A stretch of 64,000 nucleotides of DNA, from positions 1 to 64,000 of the forward strand of contig NZ_JAEINH010000010.1 in assembly GCF_016342785.1 (NCBI RefSeq), read 5' to 3'. The notes beneath the pieces are model-generated. The model was not told the origin of the DNA, made no database searches, and saw only the letters and a program-made list of their open reading frames with translations. Each line of letters opens with the position of its first letter. Position 1 is the stretch's first letter. The position numbers and the translations under genes were made by a program. Below, one piece after another: positions 1 through 8,984 of the stretch. The DNA comes from Sanguibacter suaedae. GTDB lineage: Bacteria; Actinomycetota; Actinomycetes; Actinomycetales; Cellulomonadaceae.

Positions 1-158
1 GGACCCGCTGGTGAGGCCCGTCAGGACACGGCTCGGCTCCGTGCTGCTTTCTGGCTCCGGCCCTGGACTAGCCTGTGAGCACCTTTGCCCTCACGTGCGA
101 CGTCACCGAGGTCGGGGAGCCGGTCGGTGGCTGACGTGTGTCGAGGAGAGGCGGGGCG

Positions 159-1025
159 ATGGTCCGGACGGTCGATGGAGAGACGCGTCTGCCCCCGGGG
201 TTCGCGCACCCGCACGCGTCGGAGGAGGCACGGCGGATCGCGGAGGACGGCATGATCCTGCGTGTCCAGGTCGGGTCTGGCGTCCACGGGACCGCGATCT
301 CCGGGCAGGACGACCGCGACGAGATGGGTATCTGCCTCGAGCCGGCCGAGTTCGTCACCGGGCTCGCGCGCGTGCCGCGCGGGATCGACAGCGAGGCCGA
401 GGTCGAGTTCGAGCAGTACCAGCGGCACACCGTCTGGGACCAGCCCGGCGGACTCGCCAACCGGTCCGGGGCCGGTGACCTCGACGTCGTCATCTACTCG
501 GCGCGCAAGTGGTGCAGGCTCGCGCTGGCCGGGAACCCGACGGTGCTCCTCGCGCTCTTCGCACCGGACGACGAGGTCGTCTACCGCAACGAGGCGGGTG
601 CGGAGCTCGTCGAGAACGCTCCCCGTTTCGTCTCCAGGCTCGCCGCGGACCGCTTCATCGGGTATCTGCGCGCCCAGCGCGACGCGATGCTGGGCGCGAG
701 CGGTGCGCACAACGGCCGACCGGAGCTGGTGGCAGCGCACGGCTACGACACGAAGTTCGCGATGCACGCCCTGCGCCTCGGGATCCAGGGGATCGAGTAC
801 CTCACCACCGGGCGCATCACCCTGCCCGTCCCGGAGCCCGACCTCGGCCGGCTGCGTGCCGTGCGCCGCGGCGAGGTGGAGCTGTCACGCGTCGTCCAGG
901 AGATCACGGACACGGAGACCCGCCTCGAGGCGATCCGCGACTCGTCGACCGTCCGCGACCAGCCGGACCGCCGCTGGGTCGACGACTGGTTGCACCGCTC
1001 CCACCTGGCCTTCTGGGCCGGTTGA
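159..1025 (+). CDS. Predicted nucleotidyltransferase (COG3541/YcgL-like)
   Basis: This 288-residue protein looks like a stand-alone member of the DNA polymerase beta nucleotidyltransferase superfamily. Residues 39-44 are GSGVHG and residues 51-55 are DDRDE, matching the G-S ... D-x-D/E signature that binds nucleotide and metal. A helical C-terminal half follows (YDTKFAMHALRLG). The family is poorly characterised and the substrate is unknown. The ATG at 159 is chosen because GAGGAGAG lies about 8-10 bases upstream; an in-frame GTG at 138 would place that ribosome site inside the gene. It stands alone and is followed about 50 bp downstream by a palindromic repeat that could end its transcript. 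Confidence 0.72.
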   Translation: MVRTVDGETRLPPGFAHPHASEEARRIAEDGMILRVQVGSGVHGTAISGQDDRDEMGICLEPAEFVTGLARVPRGIDSEAEVEFEQYQRHTVWDQPGGLANRSGAGDLDVVIYSARKWCRLALAGNPTVLLALFAPDDEVVYRNEAGAELVENAPRFVSRLAADRFIGYLRAQRDAMLGASGAHNGRPELVAAHGYDTKFAMHALRLGIQGIEYLTTGRITLPVPEPDLGRLRAVRRGEVELSRVVQEITDTETRLEAIRDSSTVRDQPDRRWVDDWLHRSHLAFWAG

Positions 1026-1075
1026 GACCGACCAGACCACTCTGCTCGGCTGAGACTGAGCTCTCCCACTGAGCC

Positions 1076-1145
1076 GACGGGGCGTGCTTTCGTGGACGGG
1101 GCGTGCGCTCGAGGCGCCGCATCGTCCACGAGAGCACGCCCCGTC
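1076..1145 (+). repeat. 70-bp palindromic repeat, copy 1
   Basis: The outer arms are 1076-1098 and 1123-1145, 23 nt each with one mismatch. The first 12 bases of the left arm (GACGGGGCGTGC) recur directly at 1095-1106, giving a head, head, inverted-head layout. It lies about 50 bp after the stop of the upstream gene. Copies 2 and 3 at 1753 and 29404 have the same length and orientation. Confidence 0.9.
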
Positions 1146-1194
1146 GTGGCGGCACCCGCTCAAGGTGCGGGCGTGGGGTGTCGATGGACGTCAT

Positions 1195-1701
1195 GTGCGT
1201 CGAACCTGGATCCCCGTGGCAGTCGGGTCGCTGACTGCGGCCCTCGTCGTCGGTGCGCTCGTCGCCGACCCGGCACGGGACGTCGTCCACGGCTGGATCG
1301 CCGAGCGTGCGTGGCCGGAAGACCTCGCAGCGGTGACGGCTGCGATGGACGCGGTCGACCTCCCAGACGGCTACGCGCCCGTGACGTGCCCCGACGACGG
1401 GCTCGCCGCCACGAGGTGCTGGACCACCCTGCTCACGCCGGAGCAGGCTGAGCCAGACATGGGCGCGGCTGCCGAGGAGGCGTCGGACCTCGTCACGCTC
1501 GAGACGAGCCCGGTCGCGTCAGCGGGGACGGGGGAGAGACCGACACTCACCGTCGTCACGGCCAGCGTCCAGGGAACCTACGACTTCCAGGGCTTCAGCC
1601 TCCTCGCGCAACGCGACATCGACGAGGAGGCCACGAGCGTGGACGAGCTCTGGCTCGACACGACGACGGTGCTCCTCGTCCCGGCCCTGACCCCGCCCTG
1701 A
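1195..1701 (+). CDS. Orphan membrane-anchored protein of unknown function
   Basis: I do not recognise this 168-residue protein. From the GTG at 1195 it begins MRRTWIP, followed by a hydrophobic stretch at about residues 6-23 that could be an anchor or uncleaved signal. The rest is an acidic extracytoplasmic-looking domain with two cysteines (TCPDDG and RCWTT) that could form a disulfide. Longer in-frame starts at 1084 and 1165 are possible, but the one at 1084 lies inside the palindromic repeat. No strong ribosome-binding site is visible. The gene sits alone between two same-direction copies of the 70-bp repeat, so it could have arrived or been duplicated with them. This is inference. Confidence 0.5.
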   Translation: MRRTWIPVAVGSLTAALVVGALVADPARDVVHGWIAERAWPEDLAAVTAAMDAVDLPDGYAPVTCPDDGLAATRCWTTLLTPEQAEPDMGAAAEEASDLVTLETSPVASAGTGERPTLTVVTASVQGTYDFQGFSLLAQRDIDEEATSVDELWLDTTTVLLVPALTPP

Positions 1702-1752
1702 CCGGGCACCCGGCGCACCGCTGAAGCCCGCCACCTCACCCGGGGCGAGCCC

Positions 1753-1822
1753 GACGGGGCGCGCCTTCATGGACGGGGCGTGCGCTCAAGGCGCCGCATC
1801 GTCCACAAGAGCACGCCCCGTC
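1753..1822 (+). repeat. 70-bp palindromic repeat, copy 2
   Basis: It matches copy 1 at 65 of 70 positions by direct comparison. Arms are 1753-1775 and 1800-1822 and the inner GACGGGGCGTGC is at 1772-1783. It lies 51 bp after the stop of the orphan gene and 26 bp before the 3' end of convergent rtcB, so it could act as a terminator between them. Confidence 0.9.
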
Positions 1823-1848
1823 ACGCGGGAGCGGGAAAAGATGCCCGG

Positions 1849-3075
1849 TCAGCCCTTGACGCAGAGGAGGGTGCGCAGCCGGGCGACCACCTCGACGAGG
1901 TCCGACTGCGCCGCGATGACCGAGTCGAGGTCCTTGTAGGCGCCGGGGATCTCGTCGACCACACCGGCGTCCTTGCGGCACTCGACGCCCGACGTCTGGG
2001 CGGCCAGGTCGTCGACGGTGAACTCCTTCTTGGCCCGCGTCCGCGACATCCGCCGCCCCGCACCGTGCGACGCGGACTGGAACGACGCATCGTTCCCCAG
2101 CCCCCGCACGATGTACGACCCGGTGCCCATGGACCCGGGGATGAGCCCGAGCTCACCCCGGCCAGCCCGGATCGCACCCTTGCGGGTGACGACCAGCTCC
2201 GCACCGTCGATCTGCTCGACGGCGACGTAGTTGTGGTGGACGTTCACGGCCTCGTCGAACTCCACGTCCAGCCCGTCGAACGCGCGCCGCACCTGGTCGA
2301 CGACGAGCGCCATCATCACCGCACGCGACCGGGCCGCGTACTCCTGGGCCCACCGCAGGTCCGCGAGGTACGCGTCCATCTCAGCGGTCCCCGCGAGGAA
2401 CACGGCGAGGTCGCGGTCGGGCAGCGACAGGTTGTGGTCGAGGCCCTTGGCGATCGACACGTGCCGCTCCGCGAGCTCCTTGCCGATGTTCCGCGACCCC
2501 GAGTGGAGCTGCAGCCACACCTGGTCGTCCTGGTCCACGCACAGCTCGATGAAGTGGTTGCCACCACCGAGCGTCCCCAGCTGCTTGCGCGCCCGCGCCT
2601 CGAGGTTCTGCACACCCGTGTGGAGCGAGGAGAACCTGTCCCACAGCGACGCCGTCCCCGAGACGAACGCCGCGCTCACGGGCCCCGACCGCACGGGCCG
2701 CACCCGGCTGAGGTCCACAGGGTTCTTGTGCGCGTGGAAGCCGACGGGCACGGACCGCTCGAACTGGGACCGCAGGGCACCCAGGTCGTCCGGCAGGTCG
2801 GACGCGGTGAGCGACGTCCGCACCCCGATCATCCCGCACCCGATGTCCACGCCCACGGCGTTGGGCGACACCGCATCGCGCATCGCGATGACCGACCCGA
2901 CCGTCGCACCCTTGCCCAGGTGCACGTCGGGCATGACGCGCACGCCCTCGACCCACGGCAGAGCCGCGATGTTGCGCAGCTGCTGGAGCGCCGCCGGCTC
3001 GACGTCGTGGGGGTGGGTCCACATGAGCGTCGACGCCTTCGCGCCGGGGAGGGGGACGGGGAACTCGGTGTGCAT
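1849..3075 (-). CDS. rtcB: RNA-splicing ligase RtcB
   Basis: This is a 408-residue RtcB, which joins RNA 2',3'-cyclic phosphate or 3'-phosphate ends to 5'-OH ends using GTP and Mn2+. Family landmarks are all present: the metal-binding block GVDIGCG (Asp77, Cys80), GTLGGGNHFIE at 167-177, LHSGSRN with His191, VHHNY around 280, GSMGT near 314-318, and SHGAGR with His337, the position of the guanylylated histidine. Length is normal. The ATG at 3075 is preferred because GAGAGAGG lies just upstream on the coding strand and the N-terminus then fits the family. No rtcA, archease or RtcR is adjacent, so this copy is an isolated repair or tRNA-healing gene here. Confidence 0.93.
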   Translation of the reverse strand: MHTEFPVPLPGAKASTLMWTHPHDVEPAALQQLRNIAALPWVEGVRVMPDVHLGKGATVGSVIAMRDAVSPNAVGVDIGCGMIGVRTSLTASDLPDDLGALRSQFERSVPVGFHAHKNPVDLSRVRPVRSGPVSAAFVSGTASLWDRFSSLHTGVQNLEARARKQLGTLGGGNHFIELCVDQDDQVWLQLHSGSRNIGKELAERHVSIAKGLDHNLSLPDRDLAVFLAGTAEMDAYLADLRWAQEYAARSRAVMMALVVDQVRRAFDGLDVEFDEAVNVHHNYVAVEQIDGAELVVTRKGAIRAGRGELGLIPGSMGTGSYIVRGLGNDASFQSASHGAGRRMSRTRAKKEFTVDDLAAQTSGVECRKDAGVVDEIPGAYKDLDSVIAAQSDLVEVVARLRTLLCVKG

Positions 3076-3202
3076 GATGCCTCTCTCGTCAGGGCGGGCA
3101 CGGACGCTGGTGCCCGGGCCTCGCAGAGCCCCGACCGTAGTGGAGGCCACGACGCGCCGTCGCCCTATTTGTGGGAGACCCGCGAGGTGTCGTGCGGACG
3201 CG

Positions 3203-3208
3203 TAGCGT
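3203..3208 (+). promoter_or_regulatory. -10 element of a probable leaderless promoter
   Basis: TAGCGT ends 7 nt before the ATG at 3216, so transcription should begin at or beside the start codon. There is no ribosome-binding site in the gap. Confidence 0.55.
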
Positions 3209-3215
3209 GACTCCT

Positions 3216-4085
3216 ATGATCACGAGCCCGCGTCCGGCGCGCAGCCACCTCGTCCGTCTCGCAGCAGCGACGGTTGCGGTCTTCGGTCTCGCCGGGTGCG
3301 TCGGAGGGGAGACGGTCGTCGAGCAGCTGCCGGCCGCTCAGGCCGTCTCGGCGCCCGACCTCGTCCCCTTCCCGGACGACGCCGTCGGCGACTACCAGCT
3401 CGGTGGCGCCTACGAGCCTGCCCCCGGCGTCACCCTCGTGGTGCGCGACAGCACCGACGACCCCACCCCTGGCCTGTACAACGTCTGCTACGTCAACGGC
3501 TTCCAGACGCAGCCCGGCGAGTCCGAGGAGCTCCTCGCCGAGAACCCCGACCTCATCCTCCACGACGCGTCCGGCGAACCCGTCGCCGACCCGGGATGGC
3601 CCGACGAGTACGTCCTCGACATCTCCACCGACGCCGCCCGGCAGGCCGTCGCCGCCCGCGCAGGCGAGATCCTGCGCACCTGCGCGGACCGCGGGTACGA
3701 CGCCGCGGAGATCGACAACCTCGACTCCTACCTGCGTTCCGGCGGGGCGCTCGACATCGACGACGCCACCGCCGCGGCGCGCCTCATCGTCGAGCAGGGC
3801 GCCGCGCTCGGCCTCGTCGTCGGCCAGAAGAACACCGTCGAGCTCGCCGAGCGCGGTCGCGACGACATCGGCTTCGGGTTCGCGGTCGTCGAGGAGTGCG
3901 CCGTCTGGGACGAGTGCGACGTCCTCACCGAGGTCTACGGCGGCCAGGTCCTCGCCGTCGAGTACACCGACGAGGGCGACTTCACCGCCGCCTGCGCGAC
4001 CCCCGGACGCCCCGCGGACATGATCCTGCGCGACCGCGACCTCGTGACCCCCGACGACGACGAGTACGTCTACGAGCGCTGCTGA
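3216..4085 (+). CDS. GH114-like (endo-alpha-1,4-polygalactosaminidase family) lipoprotein
   Basis: This 289-residue secreted lipoprotein has an N-terminal signal with lipobox LAGC and lipidated Cys28. The mature part resembles the GH114 TIM-barrel family: VCYVNGFQ near the first strand, a mid-protein helix-strand unit ending in AEIDNLDSY, and late strands with FGFAVVEEC and VLAVEYTDEG. Carboxylates in such positions are usual for the catalytic site. Family members cleave galactosamine-rich polysaccharide, but most actinobacterial homologues are untested. The gene is monocistronic and appears leaderless, diverging from rtcB across about 140 bp. Confidence 0.7.
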   Translation: MITSPRPARSHLVRLAAATVAVFGLAGCVGGETVVEQLPAAQAVSAPDLVPFPDDAVGDYQLGGAYEPAPGVTLVVRDSTDDPTPGLYNVCYVNGFQTQPGESEELLAENPDLILHDASGEPVADPGWPDEYVLDISTDAARQAVAARAGEILRTCADRGYDAAEIDNLDSYLRSGGALDIDDATAAARLIVEQGAALGLVVGQKNTVELAERGRDDIGFGFAVVEECAVWDECDVLTEVYGGQVLAVEYTDEGDFTAACATPGRPADMILRDRDLVTPDDDEYVYERC

Positions 4086-4153
4086 CCGCACCACGGACGA
4101 CCGCACCACGGACGACCACCCCGGCCGCCGACGGTGCCTGCCACGATGCTCCC

Positions 4154-4720
4154 GTGGAGCACACCATCACCCTCACCGGTCACGGCGTCCGGCTCGTCCC
4201 ACTGGCCACCGAGCACGCGTCGGCGCTCGCGGCCCTCGTCGACCATGCGCTCTGGGCGGGGATGACCGTCCCGCTGCCGGACACCGAGGAGTCGATGACC
4301 GCGTACGTCGACGCCGCAGTCCGCACGCCCGGCCGGGCGGCGTTCGCCGTGCTGGGCGACGACGGCGCGGTCCGTGGGTCCACCTCCCTGCACGAGCTGG
4401 TCCCGTCGCAGGGACGTGCCGAGGCGGGCCACACCTTCTACGGCCGCACCTGGTGGGGTGGGCGCTCCAACCCGGCCTGCAAGCTCCTGCTGCTGCAGCA
4501 CGCCTTCGAGACCGAGAGGCTGTACCGGGTGGGATTCCGGGTGGACAGCCGTAATACGCGCTCCCTCGCGGCGATGGAGCGCCTCGGCGCCGTGCGTGAG
4601 GGCGTGCTGCGCGGCGCCCGCATCGCCCACGACGGGTCCCGTGGTGACACCGTCGTCCTGTCCGTCCTCGCCCCCGAGTGGCCCGACGTCCGGGCCCGGC
4701 TCGAGGCCCGGCTCGGCTGA
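4154..4720 (+). CDS. GNAT acetyltransferase, RimJ/RimL type
   Basis: This 188-residue protein has the GNAT layout of ribosomal-protein alanine acetyltransferases: N-terminal VEHTITLTGHGVRLVPL, central strands with RGSTSLHE, an acetyl-CoA-binding region around GRSNPACKLLLLQHAF, and the typical end block NTRSLAAMERLGAVREGVLR. Such enzymes acetylate N-termini or small-molecule amines; the substrate cannot be read from sequence. The start is the GTG at 4154. It lacks a clear ribosome-binding site, and a weak -10-like CACGAT six bases upstream suggests leaderless expression. Confidence 0.82.
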   Translation: MEHTITLTGHGVRLVPLATEHASALAALVDHALWAGMTVPLPDTEESMTAYVDAAVRTPGRAAFAVLGDDGAVRGSTSLHELVPSQGRAEAGHTFYGRTWWGGRSNPACKLLLLQHAFETERLYRVGFRVDSRNTRSLAAMERLGAVREGVLRGARIAHDGSRGDTVVLSVLAPEWPDVRARLEARLG

Positions 4721-4784
4721 CAGGAATGTCCCACCCCTCGCCGTCGTTCGGATGATTGACGGATCAACTAACGAGGAGGCGGAG

Positions 4785-5927
4785 ATGCTCGACGTCGTGG
4801 TCATCGGGGCGGGGCAGGCCGGCCTCGCGGCCGCGTACCACCTGGTGCGCCTCGGGCTGGAGCCCGAGCGCGACTTCGTGGTCCTCGACTCCAACGACGG
4901 GCCCGGCGGGGCGTGGCGGCACCGGTGGCCGTCGCTCACCCTCGGCGCCGCGCACGGCATCCACGACCTGCCGGGCCTGCCCATCGGCCCTCCTGATCCT
5001 ACCGAGCCCGCATCCGTGGCCGTGGCCCGCTACTACGGGGACTACGAGACCCGGTTCGGGCTGCCCGTGCACCGCCCGTACACGGCACGCTCCGTGCGTT
5101 CCGAGGATGACCCGCCGGACGACGCCGCCCGCCCAGCCGGCACGGACGACCGGACGGCCCCGCTCCTCGTCACCGCTGAAGCCCCGGACGGTACGACGCG
5201 CACCTGGCGCACGCGCACCGTCATCAGCGCGACCGGCACGTGGACGCGCCCGTACTGGCCCCACTACCCGGGGCGCGAGACGTTCCGGGGGCGCCAGCTC
5301 CACACCCGCGACTTCTGGACCGTCGAGGAGTTCCGCGGTCAGCACGTGGTGGTCGTCGGGGGAGGGGCGTCCGCGGTGCAGTTCCTCCTGCCCCTCGCCG
5401 AGGTCGCGACGACCACGTGGGCGACGCGCCGGCCGCCCGTCTTCGGTGACCGGGTCTTCGACCGCGAGTGGGGCATCGACGTGGAGCGGCGCGTCCGCGA
5501 GCGCACCACGGCCGGGTTGCCCACGCTGAGCGTCGTCGGCGCCACGGGCCTGCCGCTGACCCCGGAGTACCAGCAGGGCATCGACGACGGGGTCCTCGTG
5601 TCCCGCGGCATGTTCACGCGCGTCGTCGAGGACGGCGTCGTGTTCCCCGACCCGACCGACCCCGACGGTCCGGGCGAGCTGGTGCGCGCGGACGCGATCC
5701 TCTGGGCGACCGGCTTCCGCCCTGCCGTCGACCACCTCGGACCCTTGCGGCTGCGTGAGCACGGTGGGGCGATCGCCACCGACGGCGTCCACGTCCCGCG
5801 GGACCCGCGCGTCTACCTTGCCGGGTACGGGTCCGGGGCGTCGACCATCGGCGCCACCCGCTCCGGCCGGGCGGCTGCCGTCGCGGCGGCCCGCACCCGT
5901 CCACAGGTCGCTGACCTGCGCACCTGA
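4785..5927 (+). CDS. Flavin-containing monooxygenase-like oxidoreductase
   Basis: This 380-residue, two-dinucleotide-fold flavoprotein resembles the class B monooxygenases often annotated as TrkA/CzcO-like. It starts MLDVVVIGAGQAGLA (FAD Rossmann GxGxxG), has the FAD-region GPGGAW-RHRWPSLTL, a second glycine motif VVVGGGASAVQ for NADPH around residues 190-200, and the C-terminal ATGFRPAVDHLGPL that closes the FAD site. The substrate is unknown. The ATG at 4785 is set by GAGGAGG about 6-10 bases upstream. The gene is monocistronic with a roughly 60-bp leader. Confidence 0.8.
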   Translation: MLDVVVIGAGQAGLAAAYHLVRLGLEPERDFVVLDSNDGPGGAWRHRWPSLTLGAAHGIHDLPGLPIGPPDPTEPASVAVARYYGDYETRFGLPVHRPYTARSVRSEDDPPDDAARPAGTDDRTAPLLVTAEAPDGTTRTWRTRTVISATGTWTRPYWPHYPGRETFRGRQLHTRDFWTVEEFRGQHVVVVGGGASAVQFLLPLAEVATTTWATRRPPVFGDRVFDREWGIDVERRVRERTTAGLPTLSVVGATGLPLTPEYQQGIDDGVLVSRGMFTRVVEDGVVFPDPTDPDGPGELVRADAILWATGFRPAVDHLGPLRLREHGGAIATDGVHVPRDPRVYLAGYGSGASTIGATRSGRAAAVAAARTRPQVADLRT

Positions 5928-6022
5928 GCCTGTGGACGGCGGCCTCGACGCGAGCCGCCGCTGCTAACGTCCCGAGTCGCGCCCGGTGAACGAGTCACCG
6001 GGGCGAACCGCAGGGGGCACAC

Positions 6023-6829
6023 GTGTGGTACCTGGTCATCATCCTGGCCGTGAAGATCGAGAAGCGGGTCGTCTGGCCCATGAAGTGGCGCATCCAGCGG
6101 TTCCTCCTCCCACGGCACAGGGTCGACGACCAGATCGAGAAGCTGGTCCTCTGGCGCAACACCACCGGGATCGTCCTCGTCGTCGTCGTGCACGGCTCGT
6201 GGAACCGCGACATCTCCGGTTCCCTCGGTGACGCCGCCCTCTCCGCGATGACGACCCCCTTCGTCATCGCCGGCCTCGTGATCGTCTCCGCGCTGGGCAT
6301 GGCCGCAGCCGCGAGACGGGGGCACCGACGCGCGATGCTCACCTGCACGTGGATCCCCGTGCGCACCGTCCTCGTCAGCCTCGGGGCGCTGATCACGATG
6401 ATCCTCCTTCCCACTTTCACCGGATGGGTGAGCACCAGCCTGCCGGCGGACGTCCCGGGCATGATCCAGCTCGTCCTCGCCCTGGTGTCCCTCGTCGGCG
6501 GCTTCCTCTACCTCGTGGCGCTCGTCCTCATGGTCACCGTCGGCCTCCGCGCCGCATCCCAGCACTACTTCCGCGCCGTCGACGGCCACCCCTGCATGCG
6601 CGCCGTCGTCTCCGCCGCGCTCAGCACCTGGACCCTCGGCACCCTCGCCTGGTCGTGGGCCGAGGAGAGCGGCGGCTTCGCGCTCCCCACCTGGGCGGTC
6701 GTCCTCGTCCTCATCGGCGGCCCGCTGGTGAACGTCGCGCTCGCGGCCTACGAGCTGCGCAGGCTCCGCGTGGTCCACGGCATCGACTTCAGGTCGGCGT
6801 ACGTGCGCACCACTCCGGTCGGGGTGTGA
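6023..6829 (+). CDS. Polytopic membrane protein of unknown function
   Basis: I do not recognise a family. The 268-residue product has about six hydrophobic segments (for example TGIVLVVVVHG, FVIAGLVIVSALGMAAA, VRTVLVSLGALITMILL, LVLALVSLVGGFLYLVALVLMV, and two in the last 80 residues). Basic loops (KWRIQRFLLPRHR, ARRGHRRA) are likely cytoplasmic. The GTG at 6023 follows AGGGGG with good spacing. No neighbour suggests a partner. Confidence 0.65.
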   Translation: MWYLVIILAVKIEKRVVWPMKWRIQRFLLPRHRVDDQIEKLVLWRNTTGIVLVVVVHGSWNRDISGSLGDAALSAMTTPFVIAGLVIVSALGMAAAARRGHRRAMLTCTWIPVRTVLVSLGALITMILLPTFTGWVSTSLPADVPGMIQLVLALVSLVGGFLYLVALVLMVTVGLRAASQHYFRAVDGHPCMRAVVSAALSTWTLGTLAWSWAEESGGFALPTWAVVLVLIGGPLVNVALAAYELRRLRVVHGIDFRSAYVRTTPVGV

Positions 6830-6952
6830 TGAACCGATAGTGTCCTCCCAGCGGTACCGACGGACTTCCTTCGTTTCCCACCCCTGAGCCGGGTGTGAAC
6901 GAGGACATGTCCCCTCCGCACGTTCATTCGTGCTGCCTGGGGATGTGTTCCG

Positions 6953-8848
6953 TTGACTGCTGTTCGTTACAGTGCCGACTCGTTGATGAATCTCGCCGTG
7001 CACGACTTCAGCTCCGTGGAACAACAGCTCACCCACCACTTCAGAGCGCAAGGCCTCGGTGCCCCGGGAGCGAGCGAGACGCGGTCGTGGCGGCACTCGA
7101 TCCCGACGCTCGCGCGCGATCTCTGCGATGCGGGTCTGGAGAAGACCGAGGTCGTCCTCGAGCACAGGCTCCCACTCTCCTCGAAACGGACCGACGTGAT
7201 CCTCGCGGGCGTGCATCCGCGAACCGGAGCCCCTTCCTACGTGGTGGTCGAGCTCAAGCAGTGGAGTGCCGCGCACCGGTGGGAAGGCTCGGACACGCTC
7301 GTCGACGTCGACGGGGCGGCGTATCGCCCCGTTCTCCACCCGAGCGTCCAGGTCGCCGGATACGCCGAGTACCTGCGTGACTTCGTTCGCATGTTCGCGC
7401 AGACGCCCGAGTCGCTCTCGGCCGTCGCATACCTGCACAACGCTGACGACCTCGGTGTGGCAGACCTCTGGGACAACCCCGCGCTCGGAGAGGCGCCGAT
7501 GTTCACCGGGCAGGAACGAGGAAAGCTCCACGCCCATCTGAGGACCCGGCTCGAGCCCGGCGCTTCCGGGGCGGAGGCGGCCGACCTCTTCCTCTCATCC
7601 GCTGTCGCGCCGTCGCGGCAGCTCCTCACCGTGGCGGCGAAGGAGGTCCAGGACCGTGAGCAGTTCGTCCTCGTCGATGAGCAGAGGGTCGCTTTCGAGC
7701 TCGTCCTGAGATCGGTCGAGAGGGCGAGGCGGCAGGACGCAAAGTCCGTCGTGGTCGTCACCGGGGGCCCCGGATCGGGCAAGTCAGTCATCGCCCTGTC
7801 GCTCCTGGGCGAGCTCGCCCGTCAGGGACGCACCGTCATCCACGCCACAGGCTCGCGGAGCTTCACGCAGACCATGCGCCACGTGGCGGGGAGGAGATCG
7901 ACCAGGACCAAGGCGCTGTTCAAGTACTTCAACTCGTTCATGGACGCGGAACCGAACGGGCTCGACGTCGTGATCCTCGATGAGGCGCACCGGATCCGCG
8001 CCACCTCGGTGAACCGCTACACGAGCAAGGCGGTCCGCGACCGTGCGCGTCCCCAGATCGAGGAGCTGCTCTCGGTCGCTCGTGTCCCCGTCTTCCTCCT
8101 CGACGAGCACCAGGTGGTCCGCCCCGGGGAGATGGGCACACTTGCCGACATCGAGAGGCACGCGGAGGACCGCGGTCTGGATGTGCTGCACGTCGACCTC
8201 AAGGCGCAGTACCGGGCTGGTGGGTCCGAGGCGTACATCGACTGGGTCCAACGGCTGTTGGGCCTGACCCAGGGAGGGCCGGTCCCATGGGTCGCGGATT
8301 CGGCGTTCTCCGTGGACGTCGTGAGCTCGGTGGGCGAGATGGAAGGACGGCTGCGCGCATACCGGGACTCCGAGTTCAACGCGCGCATGACCGCCGGGTA
8401 CTGCTGGCCGTGGAGCGACCCCCGTCCCGACGGCTCGTTGGTGCCCGACGTCGTCGTGGGAGGGTGGAGCATGCCCTGGAACCTCAAGGGGGAGAGGCGC
8501 GTGGGCGACGCACCGCCTGCCTCGCTCTGGGCGTCAGATCCGGCAGGCTTCGACCAGGTGGGGTGTGTCTACACGGCGCAGGGCTTCGAGTACTCCTGGA
8601 ACGGGGTGATCCTGGGACCGGATCTCGTGTGGCGGGCCTCGGCCGACGAAGGCACTGGGGGATGGGTGTCGCAGCGTGACCGCAACAAGGACCCCGACTT
8701 CCGCTCGCGGGCGAAGGTGTCCGACGCGGAGTTCGACCGGCTGGTCCGCCACGTCTACAAGGTCCTCCTGACGAGAGGCATGGTCGGCACGCTCCTGTAC
8801 TCGACTGACCCCGAGACCAACGCGATGCTCCGGAGCCTCGTCCCGTAG
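6953..8848 (+). CDS. PD-(D/E)XK nuclease-like domain fused to DUF2075 helicase-like NTPase
   Basis: This 631-residue protein has two modules. Residues about 60-110 read as a restriction-type fold: Glu70, Asp81 in KRTDVILAG, then VVVELKQW with Glu100 and Lys102, the D...ExK pattern of PD-(D/E)XK nucleases. The second module is an SF1-like P-loop domain of DUF2075 type: Walker A GGPGSGKS at 271-278, Walker B VILDEAHR with DEAH at 344-347, and late motifs QYRAGGSEAY and YTAQGFEY. Family members are helicase-like proteins of uncertain role, often in variable genome regions. The start is TTG at 6953 after GGGGAT; ATG at 6986 is an alternative. It stands next to a DUF3800 gene. Confidence 0.75.
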   Translation: MTAVRYSADSLMNLAVHDFSSVEQQLTHHFRAQGLGAPGASETRSWRHSIPTLARDLCDAGLEKTEVVLEHRLPLSSKRTDVILAGVHPRTGAPSYVVVELKQWSAAHRWEGSDTLVDVDGAAYRPVLHPSVQVAGYAEYLRDFVRMFAQTPESLSAVAYLHNADDLGVADLWDNPALGEAPMFTGQERGKLHAHLRTRLEPGASGAEAADLFLSSAVAPSRQLLTVAAKEVQDREQFVLVDEQRVAFELVLRSVERARRQDAKSVVVVTGGPGSGKSVIALSLLGELARQGRTVIHATGSRSFTQTMRHVAGRRSTRTKALFKYFNSFMDAEPNGLDVVILDEAHRIRATSVNRYTSKAVRDRARPQIEELLSVARVPVFLLDEHQVVRPGEMGTLADIERHAEDRGLDVLHVDLKAQYRAGGSEAYIDWVQRLLGLTQGGPVPWVADSAFSVDVVSSVGEMEGRLRAYRDSEFNARMTAGYCWPWSDPRPDGSLVPDVVVGGWSMPWNLKGERRVGDAPPASLWASDPAGFDQVGCVYTAQGFEYSWNGVILGPDLVWRASADEGTGGWVSQRDRNKDPDFRSRAKVSDAEFDRLVRHVYKVLLTRGMVGTLLYSTDPETNAMLRSLVP

Positions 8849-8942
8849 GCTCGGGCGAGGTGAAGACGCGCCTCTTGCTCCGTTCCTGCGCGATGCGTAG
8901 GATTACAGCTGCAGGACGCCGCGAGGCCTCCCGCATCGCCTT

Positions 8943-8966
8943 AGACCCCGTCATCGAACGGGGTCT
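8943..8966. terminator. Terminator between convergent genes
   Basis: A perfect 9-bp stem AGACCCCGT / ACGGGGTCT with a 6-nt loop lies between the DUF2075 and DUF3800 genes and can serve both strands. Confidence 0.65.
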
Positions 8967-8984
8967 TCGTGCGTCTGGACTGTC

